The position numbers and the translations under genes were made by a program. The notes under the pieces are model-generated. The model was not told where the DNA came from. It did not search any database and worked only from the letters and a program-made list of their open reading frames with translations. From Rheinheimera sp. (lineage in GTDB: Bacteria; Pseudomonadota; Gammaproteobacteria; Enterobacterales; Alteromonadaceae): DNA of 64,000 nucleotides. The DNA is taken from contig DMYW01000020.1 in the NCBI GenBank assembly GCA_003482455.1, forward strand, positions 16,089-80,088, in the 5' to 3' direction. Position 1 is the first letter of the stretch; each line of letters begins with the position of its first letter. Shown here in pieces: positions 44,705-54,549 of this stretch.

Positions 44705-45343
44705 ATGCAACCAGAATTTTGGCAAAAAGTTTGGGAAAACAATCAACTAGGTTTCCAACTTGAGCAGCCTCACGAGCTCTTAGTCAAGCACGCTGCTCGC
44801 TTTCTTCCAGCTAAAGTCGTGTTTGTTCCTTTATGTGGCAAAAGTCCTGATCTGCATTTTTTGGCTAGACAGCACTCAGTAGTGGGTGCTGAGTTGTCAC
44901 CTATCGCGTGTCACGATTTTTTTGCCGAGGCTCAATTGCCAGTGCTGCAGGTTGAGCAAAACACATTTGAATCTGGAGCTATTCGCTTGCATCAGGGCGA
45001 TATTTTTGAACTTTCGCCAATTCATGTTCAGCATTGCCAACACATCTATGATCGTGCAGCCTTGATCGCTTTGCCAGCAGAACTTCGGGCGAAATATGTT
45101 CAATGGTTGCAATACGCCTTGCCCAAGGCATCGGTGTTGCTTCTCACTGTTGTATATCCCCAAGCTGAGCGGCAAGGCCCACCATTTTCTGTCGATGTTG
45201 ACGAAATTCACCACTTGTTTGATCGTTGTAAAATTCAGCTCATCGATGAGCAAGATCTGACAGGGAAGGGCTTTGCCCGCCGCAAACTGGCGACGACCTC
45301 GCTGGTTGAGCAGGCGTGGTGGATCGAATGGGACTTTGCATAG
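44705..45343 (+). CDS. tpm: Thiopurine S-methyltransferase
   Basis: SAM-dependent methyltransferase of the bacterial TPMT family, known for tellurite/selenium and thiopurine methylation. 212 residues. Motifs: EFWQKVWENNQLGFQ at the N-terminus, the SAM loop VFVPLCGKSPDLHFLA (residues 39-54), VVGAELSPIA, and IYDRAALIALP near residue 117. GPPFSVDVDEI follows. The physiological substrate is unknown. Three bases separate it from sohB. A terminator follows. Confidence 0.93.
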   Translation: MQPEFWQKVWENNQLGFQLEQPHELLVKHAARFLPAKVVFVPLCGKSPDLHFLARQHSVVGAELSPIACHDFFAEAQLPVLQVEQNTFESGAIRLHQGDIFELSPIHVQHCQHIYDRAALIALPAELRAKYVQWLQYALPKASVLLLTVVYPQAERQGPPFSVDVDEIHHLFDRCKIQLIDEQDLTGKGFARRKLATTSLVEQAWWIEWDFA

Positions 45344-45377
45344 AGGTGCAACCTACTAGGCGGTTCAACAGTATGAA

Positions 45378-45403
45378 AAAGGGAGCGTAGGCTCCCTTTA
45401 TTA
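45378..45403 (+). terminator. Intrinsic terminator between tpm and the symporter gene
   Basis: AAAGGGAGC-gta-GGCTCCCTTT then ATTA; lies between convergent genes and can act for both. Confidence 0.85.
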
Positions 45404-45423
45404 CTTCAGTGCTGGCGAGAAAA

Positions 45424-46728
45424 TCAGTAATGCTCGCCGGCATTTGGATCATTAAATCGATCTAAATCGAAACATTTTTCGCTACGGCCCACCAAACATG
45501 AAACCATCGCGTCACCAGTGATGTTGACAGCAGTGCGTGTCATATCCAACAGGCGGTCAATACCAATAATTAGCCCGATACCTTCGACAGGAAGACCCAC
45601 AGAAGTTAACACCATGGCCAACATGACAAGTCCCACACCTGGCACACCCGCAGTGCCAATCGAGGCCAACGTTGCTGTGAGGATCACCATTAAATAATCA
45701 GAAATGGACAAATCAATGCCATATACCTGTGCGATAAACACGGTCGCAACGCCCTGCATGATGGCTGTGCCATCCATATTGATGGTGGCACCGAGTGGGA
45801 TAGTGAATGAAGCAACTCTGTTGTCGACACCAAGTTTTTGCGTTGTCGTTGCAAGATTGCTGGCAACCGTAGCGTTACTACTTGAAGTACTAAATGCAAA
45901 CACCGCTGTCTCTTTCATCTTCCGAAAAAACATAACAGGGTTCAGTCGTCCAACAATCGAAATAAAGCCGCCATAAACAACAAAACCATGGAACGCCAGC
46001 ACAAACATGACAAGGCCAAAGTACACCGCAAGGTTTTTAATGTCAGCAAAGTTTAGGACTGTAAACTGTTTCGCCATCAAGCAAAAAACGCCATATGGCG
46101 AAAAATGCATCACAATTTCCACCAATTTCATGACAATAACATTGAGGTCTTCAAACATCAGTCGAATACGTTCACCAGCGCTACCGGATAACGCTATAGC
46201 TACACCAAAAAGAACAGCAAAAACAATGATTTGTAACATCTCTGCTTTAGCCATCGCAGCTACTGGGTTACTTGGGAACATATTAATGAACACCTGGGCA
46301 ACAGAAGGGGCTTGACCAGCATCGAATGCTTGTGGTGCTTGCATATTGACGCCGACCCCAGGTTGCACCACCACTGCAAATGCTATGGCGATCCCAATAG
46401 CTAAAGCTGTGGTCAGTATATAGAGCAACATTGTTTTAGAACCGATCCTGCCAAGTGTTCTTATGTCTTTTAACGAAGCTGTTCCGCAGACCAAAGAGAC
46501 TAGTACCAATGGCACAACCAACATTTTTAGGCTGGCAATAAAAATTTGTCCGCCCACATGAAAGATGCCATCCGAGAGCAGTGATTTAACGCCGATGTTG
46601 GCAAATCCGAGGGAAATTATGTAATCCGAGGTACCCGCAAGCGCTTTTATTAGGGAACCAACCAACACGCCAAGCGCCATCGCGATCAGAATGCGACTGG
46701 TAAGAGTCGATTTTGTATTTGTAGTCAT
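45424..46728 (-). CDS. Dicarboxylate/amino acid:cation symporter (DAACS family)
   Basis: GltP/DctA-type transporter of 434 residues with about eight helices and two re-entrant hairpins. HP1 motif FSTSSSNATVASN (near residue 275), the TM7 motif ATINMDGTAIMQG and the TM8 motif DRLLDMTRTAVNITGD are all present; these bind substrate and Na+ or H+. It probably imports glutamate, aspartate or C4-dicarboxylates; sequence alone does not settle which. Flanked by terminators, single-gene unit. Confidence 0.93.
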   Translation of the reverse strand: MTTNTKSTLTSRILIAMALGVLVGSLIKALAGTSDYIISLGFANIGVKSLLSDGIFHVGGQIFIASLKMLVVPLVLVSLVCGTASLKDIRTLGRIGSKTMLLYILTTALAIGIAIAFAVVVQPGVGVNMQAPQAFDAGQAPSVAQVFINMFPSNPVAAMAKAEMLQIIVFAVLFGVAIALSGSAGERIRLMFEDLNVIVMKLVEIVMHFSPYGVFCLMAKQFTVLNFADIKNLAVYFGLVMFVLAFHGFVVYGGFISIVGRLNPVMFFRKMKETAVFAFSTSSSNATVASNLATTTQKLGVDNRVASFTIPLGATINMDGTAIMQGVATVFIAQVYGIDLSISDYLMVILTATLASIGTAGVPGVGLVMLAMVLTSVGLPVEGIGLIIGIDRLLDMTRTAVNITGDAMVSCLVGRSEKCFDLDRFNDPNAGEHY

Positions 46729-46901
46729 TATAGTAATTGGGGTATAACAAGTGGTTAAGAGTGCTGTAATGTATCAGGTTTCTGCCGATATGAAAAATAA
46801 TTGCAGCTGAGGGTTGTCAGGGTATCGGTTCCCTGCAATCTTCGTATAAGATAACTGAATGCATAATTTCTAATTAAAAGAACCAGCTAGGGAGAGTCTT
46901 C

Positions 46902-49900
46902 ATGCGAATCATCCGGCATTTATTCGTCGTGTTGCTGTTGGGTGTGCTGTCCGCGTGCGGCGGTGGTGGCACCATCGGCAGTACCGATGGTGGCACCGGT
47001 ACAACATCGACAGTATCTTTGGCCTTGACTGATCAAGCAGGAGCCACTGCAACTCGAGTTACTCGCGTTAAGCCGTTGAAAATCAATGCTACAGTCAAAA
47101 CAAATGGTGCAGTTGCGAGCGGCGTGCTTGTCACGTTCTCATTGAACGACTCATCATTGGCAAGTTTTGACAATGACGCAGGCACCGCTCAGACCAACAG
47201 CGATGGTGTTGCAACTATCGGTCTGAATGTAGGCAGTAAATCGGGTGCAGGTGTTATTACTGCGACATTGTCGTCGGGCGAAAAGCAAACCATCACCTTC
47301 GAATCGGCAGGCGATAGCGCAGTCAGTGAAGTGATAACTGTCAATTTGTCGTTGAAAAACGCAGCAGGTGCAACAGTTACTTCGTTGAGTAATGCCCAGC
47401 CTGTTACGATAAATGCGTTGTTAACGTCGTCATTAGGAACAAGCCAGGCAAACAAGCTTGTCACCTTCAAACTGAATAACGCAAGTCTTGCTAGTTTTGC
47501 AAATGGCACCGGCACAGCCCAAACCGATGCGAATGGTTTAGCTACCTTAGGGTTAACTGTTGGTTCTGTTAGTGGCTCGGGTCAATTGACAGCGACACTG
47601 AGCTCAGGTGAAAGCGCTGCTTTAGTGTTTGACTCTGCAGGTGATAAGCCAACAGAAAACTATAACCTGCGTCTAACTCTAGTGAACGATATCGGAACCG
47701 AAACGATCGCTCTAAGCAAAACAGACCCACTTAAGCTGATTGGTGTGCTGACTTCACCAAAGGGCTTGTCAGTGAAAAATCAGCTGATTAGCTTTGCAGT
47801 GAGCGACAGCGATTTAGCCGAATTGGGTGTTGCTAACGGCGCAGCATTAACAAACGCTGACGGTGTCGTTGAAATGGCGCTCAATGTAGGGACGAAGAGT
47901 GGTGGTGGCAGCGTTTCGGCGTCTCTCAATAATGTACCGCTGGCAACCCAAAATTTCACATCTGCTGGTAATAAAACCGCTAGTGATTTATTAACCATGT
48001 CGATGACTCTTAAAGATAATACTGGTGTTGATACTTCATCAGTCAACAAAGATAAACCACTGACGATTGCTGTGCAGGTGACGTCAAAACTGGGAGTGAA
48101 TCAAGCAGGTAAGTTAGTCACCTTTACTTTAAATGACACTGAGCTTGGTTTCTTCAATAACGCTGCTGGTACGGCAGAGACTGATGTAAATGGTATTGCG
48201 CGCATCACGTTAAATGCCGGCACAAAAAGCGGGGCAGGTTTAGTTACCGCGAGTATTTCAGAACCGTCTGCACAATCTATCTCTAAAACCTTCACATCTG
48301 CTGGTGATGGCGGGGTAGTAAACTCCAAGCCTGTCGGTAGTATTGTGTTGTATGCCGATAAATTGGCATTAGGGACAGGTGCCAATGACAAAGTGGCATT
48401 GACTGCCTTAGTGCGTGACAAAAACAACGTCTTGTTGAGCAATGTGAAAGTACAGTTCACGGCAGATAATGACGGGGTGTTGCAGGTTGAATCTGATGTG
48501 ACTGGTGCTGACGGCCTTGCCAAAGCTTATTTGAGCAGCAAGTCCAACTATAACCTTCGCGACATTAATGTGACGGCAACAGCAGGCACAGACGCACTAT
48601 CAGATAGCCAATTGATTGCTGTAACCGGCAATACATTAACAATCCTAGGTAGCAGTACAATAGTGCTTAACAGTGAAATGGAACTTGCGTTCACGCTGTT
48701 GGATTCTGAAGGCCGTGGTATTCCAGACACGCAATTGACACTGACTTCTTCGTTAGGTAATACCTTCAGTAATGCCGCTCCGCGCACTGGATTATTGACC
48801 GGTCAAGTAAAAGTTCGCTACAAAGCGCTTAACGCTGGCGCTGGTACAGATACTGTGACTGTGTCTGCCCTTGGAGTTACAGCAGCTAAGTTTATTGTTA
48901 TCAATCCAGATGAGTTTTCATTCATCTCTGCAGCTACTTCAGTGGTTGAAATTCCGCTGAACACGGCACATTCGGAGTCAGTGATTTGGAAGCATAATTC
49001 TGCCCCAGTCGCCAGTGCTGATGTTCGCTTTGTTACAACTCGTGGTGCGTTAGCTGCGGATGCTGTTGGACTTGGCAGTAAAACCGTACTGGATACGACG
49101 ACTGATGCCAGTGGTATCGCGACCGTGTTCATGAAGTCAAGTCAATCAGGATTGACAATGATTGCGGCTGAGTCTATTTCTGCGTCTCCAGCAATCTCTA
49201 CATCACGTTTAGTCGAGTTTGTGGCAACAGATGCACAAAAAGTTGAAGTCCAAGTCGTGCCAGCACAAATTGCAGCGGGCGAAAGTGCCACGGTGCAAGC
49301 GATTGTGCGTGACCCTCTGAACAACCCTGTGAAGAACAAAACCATAGTGTTTAGTATTACAAACGGCTTTGGCGGTTCTATTTCTCCGGTTACTGCAGTG
49401 ACGAACTCACAAGGTGTTGCAACAACTACGTTCACCGCAGACACAGCGTCACCAGGTTCAGGTACACCAAGCGATCCAACCGGCTTAAATGTGAAGGCAG
49501 CGTTAGTGACGGACGAAACCATTAACGGTACTGGCTCTGTTGCAGTTGGTCAACGTACGCTGTTCTTCCGCTTCGGTACCGGTAATATTGTCGAGAAGAA
49601 AGAACTGTCGCTGTATTCAAAACAGTTTGCTGTTCTAGTAACTGACTCTTCAGGTAATGCAGTTCCAAATCAACAATTGACAGTTGCGGTTTATCCGAAA
49701 TTATACTCAAAAGGCGTTTGGGCTCGCTATCCAATCACAGGAGCGTTTAAGTATTGGTTGCCGGTGCGCTCGACAAACAATGCTCCTGATTGTGGTACTG
49801 AGGACGTAAACCGTAACGGCATTCTCGACAGCGGTGAGGATGCGAATAACGATGCTCAGTTAACTCCTGGAAACCTAGTGGCTGTGGAGCGCACTGTAAC

Positions 49901-50162
49901 TGCTGATGCAGAAGGTATCGCTTACTTCAACTTGGTGTATCCGATTGAGTATGGTGCATGGGTTGATGTGGATGTCGCAGTACGTGGTGCGGCGAGTGGC
50001 ACTGAAAACGAAACATCTCGAACCTTTACACTTTCATATTCCGCTGATGATGTTAGTAACGAATCAATTAAACCGATTGCGAACCCATGGGGTGCAAAAG
50101 TCAGTTTGTTTGATGAGTCGACCAACACGTTTGCAGATGGTGATTTGTGTACGGTTCAATAA
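46902..50162 (+). CDS. Large Ig-like (Big_1) repeat lipoprotein
   Basis: A 1086-residue lipoprotein: signal with lipobox VLSAC followed by a Gly-rich linker. Four repeats of roughly 105 residues follow (about residues 38-470), each ending in F-x-SAGD/N and containing LVTFxLND...GTAxTDxxGxAxxxLxVGxxSG, the bacterial Ig-like (invasin/Big_1) pattern. More divergent Ig-like units follow to about residue 900. Near residue 965 is a calcium-loop-like stretch, DVNRNGILDSGEDANND. Probably anchored to the outer membrane and exposed for adhesion or as a stalk. GGGAG precedes the ATG. The partner is unknown. Confidence 0.8.
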   Translation: MRIIRHLFVVLLLGVLSACGGGGTIGSTDGGTGTTSTVSLALTDQAGATATRVTRVKPLKINATVKTNGAVASGVLVTFSLNDSSLASFDNDAGTAQTNSDGVATIGLNVGSKSGAGVITATLSSGEKQTITFESAGDSAVSEVITVNLSLKNAAGATVTSLSNAQPVTINALLTSSLGTSQANKLVTFKLNNASLASFANGTGTAQTDANGLATLGLTVGSVSGSGQLTATLSSGESAALVFDSAGDKPTENYNLRLTLVNDIGTETIALSKTDPLKLIGVLTSPKGLSVKNQLISFAVSDSDLAELGVANGAALTNADGVVEMALNVGTKSGGGSVSASLNNVPLATQNFTSAGNKTASDLLTMSMTLKDNTGVDTSSVNKDKPLTIAVQVTSKLGVNQAGKLVTFTLNDTELGFFNNAAGTAETDVNGIARITLNAGTKSGAGLVTASISEPSAQSISKTFTSAGDGGVVNSKPVGSIVLYADKLALGTGANDKVALTALVRDKNNVLLSNVKVQFTADNDGVLQVESDVTGADGLAKAYLSSKSNYNLRDINVTATAGTDALSDSQLIAVTGNTLTILGSSTIVLNSEMELAFTLLDSEGRGIPDTQLTLTSSLGNTFSNAAPRTGLLTGQVKVRYKALNAGAGTDTVTVSALGVTAAKFIVINPDEFSFISAATSVVEIPLNTAHSESVIWKHNSAPVASADVRFVTTRGALAADAVGLGSKTVLDTTTDASGIATVFMKSSQSGLTMIAAESISASPAISTSRLVEFVATDAQKVEVQVVPAQIAAGESATVQAIVRDPLNNPVKNKTIVFSITNGFGGSISPVTAVTNSQGVATTTFTADTASPGSGTPSDPTGLNVKAALVTDETINGTGSVAVGQRTLFFRFGTGNIVEKKELSLYSKQFAVLVTDSSGNAVPNQQLTVAVYPKLYSKGVWARYPITGAFKYWLPVRSTNNAPDCGTEDVNRNGILDSGEDANNDAQLTPGNLVAVERTVTADAEGIAYFNLVYPIEYGAWVDVDVAVRGAASGTENETSRTFTLSYSADDVSNESIKPIANPWGAKVSLFDESTNTFADGDLCTVQ

Positions 50163-50174
50163 CTTAGTTAATGG

Positions 50175-50203
50175 AAAGGCCCTCTTCGGAGGGCTTTTTT
50201 TTT
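50175..50203 (+). terminator. Intrinsic terminator after the Ig-like lipoprotein
   Basis: AAGGCCCTC-ttcg-GAGGGCTT with nine T following. Confidence 0.92.
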
Positions 50204-50526
50204 GGCCTTAGTTATGTTCTCTAACTATGCTAATTTTGTCAGCTATGCAATTAATATGCATATCCAAGCGCTGCTCGAGAAAGCGCAGTGGTAAGCATGA
50301 TTGACAAGTCCAAGTGAACTGATATATCTGCATTAACGGGTCTGGTTCGCTGTGGGTTTGTCGCGTTTATTTCGTCTTATAGTGTTGAAATTCAAAGATA
50401 AATTCGAATTTAGGTCGCGGTGGTTAACGGCTAAGAGTTCCAAACGAGACTAGTGTGAGTTTGGCATTTAATAAAACGTGCAAAAAGATTGTTTTGCATT
50501 TATATGCAGTATTTCGCGAGGGGAAA
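50204..50526. promoter_or_regulatory. Palindrome-rich 5' region of the arginase-family gene
   Basis: About 320 bases without a gene. It contains TTGAAATTCAA (50385-50395), a perfect 14-base palindrome TAAATTCGAATTTA (50399-50412), and TGCAAAA-N6-TTTTGCA (50479-50498) just before the ribosome-binding site. These look like regulator sites, but none matches a box I can name with confidence. The ArgR box is similar in A/T content but not in spacing. Confidence 0.45.
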
Positions 50527-51639
50527 ATGAATACAGAGTTTAATGCGTTCTTAACTATGTTGGGATCTTGTTTGTGTCCGCCTGGCGATGGGGTCTATAC
50601 CGTCAATACTGCAAAAGAACGTAAAGAAGTTTTGCGCCGTCAGTTGTTTCAACAATCTGATGATGTGCGCGATAAGTGGCTGCAGCAACTAGCGAATTTG
50701 CCAACAGATGGCAACCAAGCAGCAATTTTAGGCATCAGCTCTGACTGTGGTGGCGGCATTTTACGTGGTGCGAACTGGGGACCACTATTTTTGCGTTTAG
50801 CTCTGCTAGAGCAACAACCCGACAGTTACACTTTTGATTTAGGTGATGTCCGCGTAGTGCCACATCTATTGCATGACAAGTACCTTAATGGACAGACCAT
50901 CAGCCACTGTCAACAAGTGTTGTATCCAAATACGCAGCATGAACTGCCGGTAAGTCCGCTCTCTATCACAGAATTTGTTGCAGATGCCTTTTATCAACTA
51001 TTTCCAGAAAAAGGCTTGTTTGGCATCGGTGGTGATCATTCCATCAGCTACCCGCTGACCAAATCTTATTTGAAAGCTCGCCGCGGACGAGGTGTGCGCA
51101 CGGCAATAATCCATTTTGATGCTCATACGGATTTGCTGACCGAACGCTTGGGGATTGACCTGTGTTTTGGCTCTTGGTGTACGCATATTCTGGAGTTTTT
51201 GCCCAGTCCAGCCAACTTGATCCAATTAGGTATACGCTCTAGTGGCAAACCAAAAAGTCACTGGCAAGACACATTTGGTGTGACCCAGTTTTGGGCTGAC
51301 GAAATCCGTCAACACGGTGCGGTGGTGGTGGCACAAAATATTATTGCACAGCTGAAAGAAGCTCAGGTAGATGAGTTGTACGTCAGTTATGACATCGATG
51401 CTTTAGATGCAAGTTTTGCGGCAGCGACTGGCACGCCAGAGTTTGGCGGTATGACGCCGGATGAGTCCCTAACCATTCTAAAGTTACTAGCGGCGGAGTT
51501 CCCGATCACGGCTGCAGATATGATGGAAATTGCGCCGTTCACCGATGCAACTGGCCAAGGAGTTGGAGCGAATATTAGTACTTTGCGTGAAGGGGCAAAA
51601 CTATCTGCTTTCTTGTTGGATGCGATTAACAAGCGATAG
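50527..51639 (+). CDS. Arginase/agmatinase/formiminoglutamase-family hydrolase
   Basis: Ureohydrolase of 370 residues with a complete di-manganese site: GGDHSISYP, HFDAHTDLL and SYDIDALDASF (metal ligands His, Asp, His, Asp, Asp, Asp). The GTPEFGGM stretch follows as in the family. An N-terminal extension of about 80 residues is unusual for arginase. It could act on arginine, agmatine, formiminoglutamate or another guanidino compound; the sequence does not decide. ATG 50527 follows a purine-rich GAGGGG site; the longer ORF start at 50455 has no such site. Monocistronic. Confidence 0.85.
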   Translation: MNTEFNAFLTMLGSCLCPPGDGVYTVNTAKERKEVLRRQLFQQSDDVRDKWLQQLANLPTDGNQAAILGISSDCGGGILRGANWGPLFLRLALLEQQPDSYTFDLGDVRVVPHLLHDKYLNGQTISHCQQVLYPNTQHELPVSPLSITEFVADAFYQLFPEKGLFGIGGDHSISYPLTKSYLKARRGRGVRTAIIHFDAHTDLLTERLGIDLCFGSWCTHILEFLPSPANLIQLGIRSSGKPKSHWQDTFGVTQFWADEIRQHGAVVVAQNIIAQLKEAQVDELYVSYDIDALDASFAAATGTPEFGGMTPDESLTILKLLAAEFPITAADMMEIAPFTDATGQGVGANISTLREGAKLSAFLLDAINKR

Positions 51640-51655
51640 AATTTACCTTAGACGG

Positions 51656-51701
51656 CTACGGCTGACCGCATAGTTCGCCGTAGTCAACAAAATAATTTTG
51701 T
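51656..51701. repeat. Inverted repeats between the arginase-family gene and topA
   Basis: CTACGGC (51656-51662) pairs with GCCGTAG (51677-51683). Directly after comes the palindrome ACAAAATAATTTTGT (51687-51701). This may be a weak terminator for the upstream gene or part of the topA promoter region. Confidence 0.4.
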
Positions 51702-51854
51702 GACGGAAATGGCTGTTTAACCAGCAAACGGACCATCTTTCTTAGTCTGTCGATGACAATTGTGCTATTGCCACTTGTCACAACCGCCGTTTACGGATAT
51801 ACGTTAAAAAGCAAAAAAGACTAGCAAAATTTTTATAGGGACTCCTTCACACCA

Positions 51855-54446
51855 ATGGCGAAATCTCTGGTCATCGTCGAATCCCCGGCAAAGGCAAAAA
51901 CAATCAATAAATACTTAGGTGCTGATTACGTTGTAAAAAGCAGTGTTGGCCATATCCGCGATCTGCCATCGAGCAGTTCAAAAGACAAAACCAAGTCGAC
52001 CGAAACCAAACTAAGTAAAGAGGAAAAGGAATATCAGGCGCTAGTTGACCGGATGGGGATCGATCCGCAAAACGGCTGGAAAGCTCGCTATGAAATTCTC
52101 GAAGGCAAAGAAAAAGTAGTCAAAGAACTTAAGCAGCTTGCCGACAAAGCAGACACTGTTTATCTGGCAACCGACTTGGACCGCGAAGGGGAAGCCATCG
52201 CGTGGCATTTGCAACAAATCATTGGCGGTAAACCTGAGAAGTTTAAGCGAGTGGTGTTTAACGAAATCACCAAAAACGCTATCCAAAACGCGTTTAAAGA
52301 GCCTGGTGAAGTCAATGAAGACAGAGTGAATGCTCAACAGGCCCGACGCTTCTTAGACCGCGTGGTTGGCTTTATGGTATCTCCGCTGCTTTGGAAAAAA
52401 GTCGCTCGTGGTTTGTCTGCGGGGCGGGTTCAATCCGTTGCGGTGCGCCTTGTGGTGGAGCGTGAGCGAGAGATCAAAGCTTTTGTGCCAGAAGAGTATT
52501 GGACTATTGATGCCAACACTTCCACGGCAAATCGCGCAGCTTTGGCGCTAGAAGTAACGAAAGAGGCGGGTAAAGCCTTTCGGCCGATCAATGAACAGCA
52601 AACTCAAGCTGCAGTGCAGGTTTTGCAACGTGCAGCCTATCAAGTTGTTGAACGCGAAGACAAACCATCAAGTTCTAAGCCACAGGCCCCGTTTATTACG
52701 TCTACGCTGCAGCAAGCCGCAAGTACTCGGCTTGGTTATGGCGTCAAAAAAACTATGATGATGGCGCAGCGTCTATATGAAGCTGGTTACATCACTTATA
52801 TGCGTACGGACTCGACGAATTTGTCAGCAGAAGCTGTCAGTGCGGCGCGCGATTTCATCGGCAGCCACTTTGGTTCCAAGTATTTGCCAGCAGAAGCGCC
52901 TGTTTACGGTAGCAAAGCTAATGCCCAAGAGGCGCACGAAGCCATCCGCCCATCGGATGTGAACGTTCAGGCTGCCAGTTTGGGTGATATGGAGGCCGAT
53001 GCTCGCAAACTGTATGAGCTGATTTGGCGGCAGTTTGTTGCATGCCAAATGACGAATGCTCTGTATGACGTGACCAATATCACGGTGCAAGCCGATAAGT
53101 TCGAGCTGAAAGCAAAAGGGCGTGTATTGCGCTTTGATGGTTGGACTCGAGTTCAGCCGCAACAGAAGAATAAAGACGAAAAAGAAACCGAACTGCCTGA
53201 CGTGAAAGTCGGTGAAACTTTACAGCTGCAGCAACTATTGCCAGCACAACACTTTACCAAGCCTCCAGCGCGTTATAGCGAAGCAAGTCTGGTAAAAGAG
53301 CTTGAGAAGCGTGGTATTGGCCGACCTTCAACCTATGCTGCGATCATCTCGACGATCCAAGAGCGTGGGTATGTCAAAGTCGATAATCGCCGTTTCTATG
53401 CGGAAAAAATGGGCGAAATCGTCACCGATCGGTTGACGGATAATTTTGCCGATCTGATGAGCTACGATTTCACGGCCAATATGGAATTGAAGTTGGATGA
53501 CATAGCCAACGGCGCGGCAAAGTGGCGCAAAGTATTGGATAATTTCTACACAGATTTTTCTGCCAAGCTGAAATCCGCTGAATTGGATCCATCACAAGGT
53601 GGCATGAAAAATAACCAGTTTGTGTTAACCGACATTGTATGCCCGACTTGTGGTCGTCCAATGGGGATCCGCACGGCGACAACCGGAGTCTTCCTTGGTT
53701 GCTCCGGTTATAACTTACCGCCGAAAGAGCGCTGCACCACAACGATGAACTTGGTTCCTGGTGATGATGTCGTGTCGGTTGAAGACGATGATGAGTTAGA
53801 AACCGAAATGCTGCGGCACAAAAAGCGCTGCGGCAAGTGCGGCACTGCGATGGACCCATATCTGCTCGATGAAGGTCGTAAACTTTATATCTGTGGTAAC
53901 AACCCAAGTTGTGATGGTTATCATGTTGAATCGGGTGCTTTTAAAATCAAGGGCTATGATGGGCCTTTGATAGAATGCGAAAAATGCGGCTCTGATATGC
54001 AGTTGAAAACTGGCCGCTTTGGTAAGTATTTCGGTTGTACGAACGACACCTGCAAAAACACTCGTAAGCTACTGAAAAATGGTGAAGCCGCACCACCAAA
54101 AGAAGATCCGGTGCATTTACCAGAGTTGCGATGCGAAAAGTCAGACGCGTATTTTGTGTTGCGAGATGGTGCCGCCGGCTTATTTTTAGCTGCGTCAACT
54201 TTTCCGAGAAGCCGTGAAACTCGTGCGCCATTGGTTGCGGAATTGCAACGCTTCCGCGAGCGATTGATGCCGAAGTTTTTCTATTTAGCAGATGCACCGG
54301 CAGCTGACCCGCAAGGCAACCCTGCGGTGATCCGTTGGAGTCGTAAAACAAAGCAACAGTATGTAATGTCAGAAAAAGATGGCAAAGCAACAGGCTGGAG
54401 CGTGTGGTACCAAAATGGTAAGTGGTTAGAATCAAAAGGCGAATAA
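51855..54446 (+). CDS. topA: DNA topoisomerase I
   Basis: Relaxes negative supercoils by cutting one strand. 863 residues: a TOPRIM domain starting LVIVESPAKAKTINKYLG with DLDREGEAIAW, and active-site Tyr315 in YITYMRTDSTNLS. The gate domains and KELEKRGIGRPSTYA come next, then three four-cysteine zinc ribbons (from about residue 597; CPTCGRPMG, CGKCGTAMD, CEKCGSDMQ). The C-terminal tail is basic and probably contacts RNA polymerase. Strong terminator follows. In E. coli also topA is followed by cysB. Confidence 0.97.
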   Translation: MAKSLVIVESPAKAKTINKYLGADYVVKSSVGHIRDLPSSSSKDKTKSTETKLSKEEKEYQALVDRMGIDPQNGWKARYEILEGKEKVVKELKQLADKADTVYLATDLDREGEAIAWHLQQIIGGKPEKFKRVVFNEITKNAIQNAFKEPGEVNEDRVNAQQARRFLDRVVGFMVSPLLWKKVARGLSAGRVQSVAVRLVVEREREIKAFVPEEYWTIDANTSTANRAALALEVTKEAGKAFRPINEQQTQAAVQVLQRAAYQVVEREDKPSSSKPQAPFITSTLQQAASTRLGYGVKKTMMMAQRLYEAGYITYMRTDSTNLSAEAVSAARDFIGSHFGSKYLPAEAPVYGSKANAQEAHEAIRPSDVNVQAASLGDMEADARKLYELIWRQFVACQMTNALYDVTNITVQADKFELKAKGRVLRFDGWTRVQPQQKNKDEKETELPDVKVGETLQLQQLLPAQHFTKPPARYSEASLVKELEKRGIGRPSTYAAIISTIQERGYVKVDNRRFYAEKMGEIVTDRLTDNFADLMSYDFTANMELKLDDIANGAAKWRKVLDNFYTDFSAKLKSAELDPSQGGMKNNQFVLTDIVCPTCGRPMGIRTATTGVFLGCSGYNLPPKERCTTTMNLVPGDDVVSVEDDDELETEMLRHKKRCGKCGTAMDPYLLDEGRKLYICGNNPSCDGYHVESGAFKIKGYDGPLIECEKCGSDMQLKTGRFGKYFGCTNDTCKNTRKLLKNGEAAPPKEDPVHLPELRCEKSDAYFVLRDGAAGLFLAASTFPRSRETRAPLVAELQRFRERLMPKFFYLADAPAADPQGNPAVIRWSRKTKQQYVMSEKDGKATGWSVWYQNGKWLESKGE

Positions 54447-54462
54447 GCTTTGTGATGGAACG

Positions 54463-54489
54463 AAAAAAGCCGCGTTAAGCGGCTTTTTT
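54463..54489 (+). terminator. Intrinsic terminator after topA
   Basis: AAAAAAGCCGC-gttaa-GCGGCTTTTTT, T-runs on both strands; serves topA and the convergent gene at 54550. Confidence 0.92.
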
Positions 54490-54549
54490 GTTGGTGGAGT
54501 TCGACATGCAAGCTGTGCACTTATGCGGTGGATGGTTATTGATAGTGAC

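Noticed and set aside
46818..46835. CAGGG/CCCTG short inverted repeat before the Ig-like gene
   Set aside because: Five-base arms are expected by chance at this rate.
48101..48523. Long minus-strand ORFs inside the Ig-like lipoprotein
   Set aside because: Antisense shadows of repetitive Thr/Ala/Val codons; no start signals.
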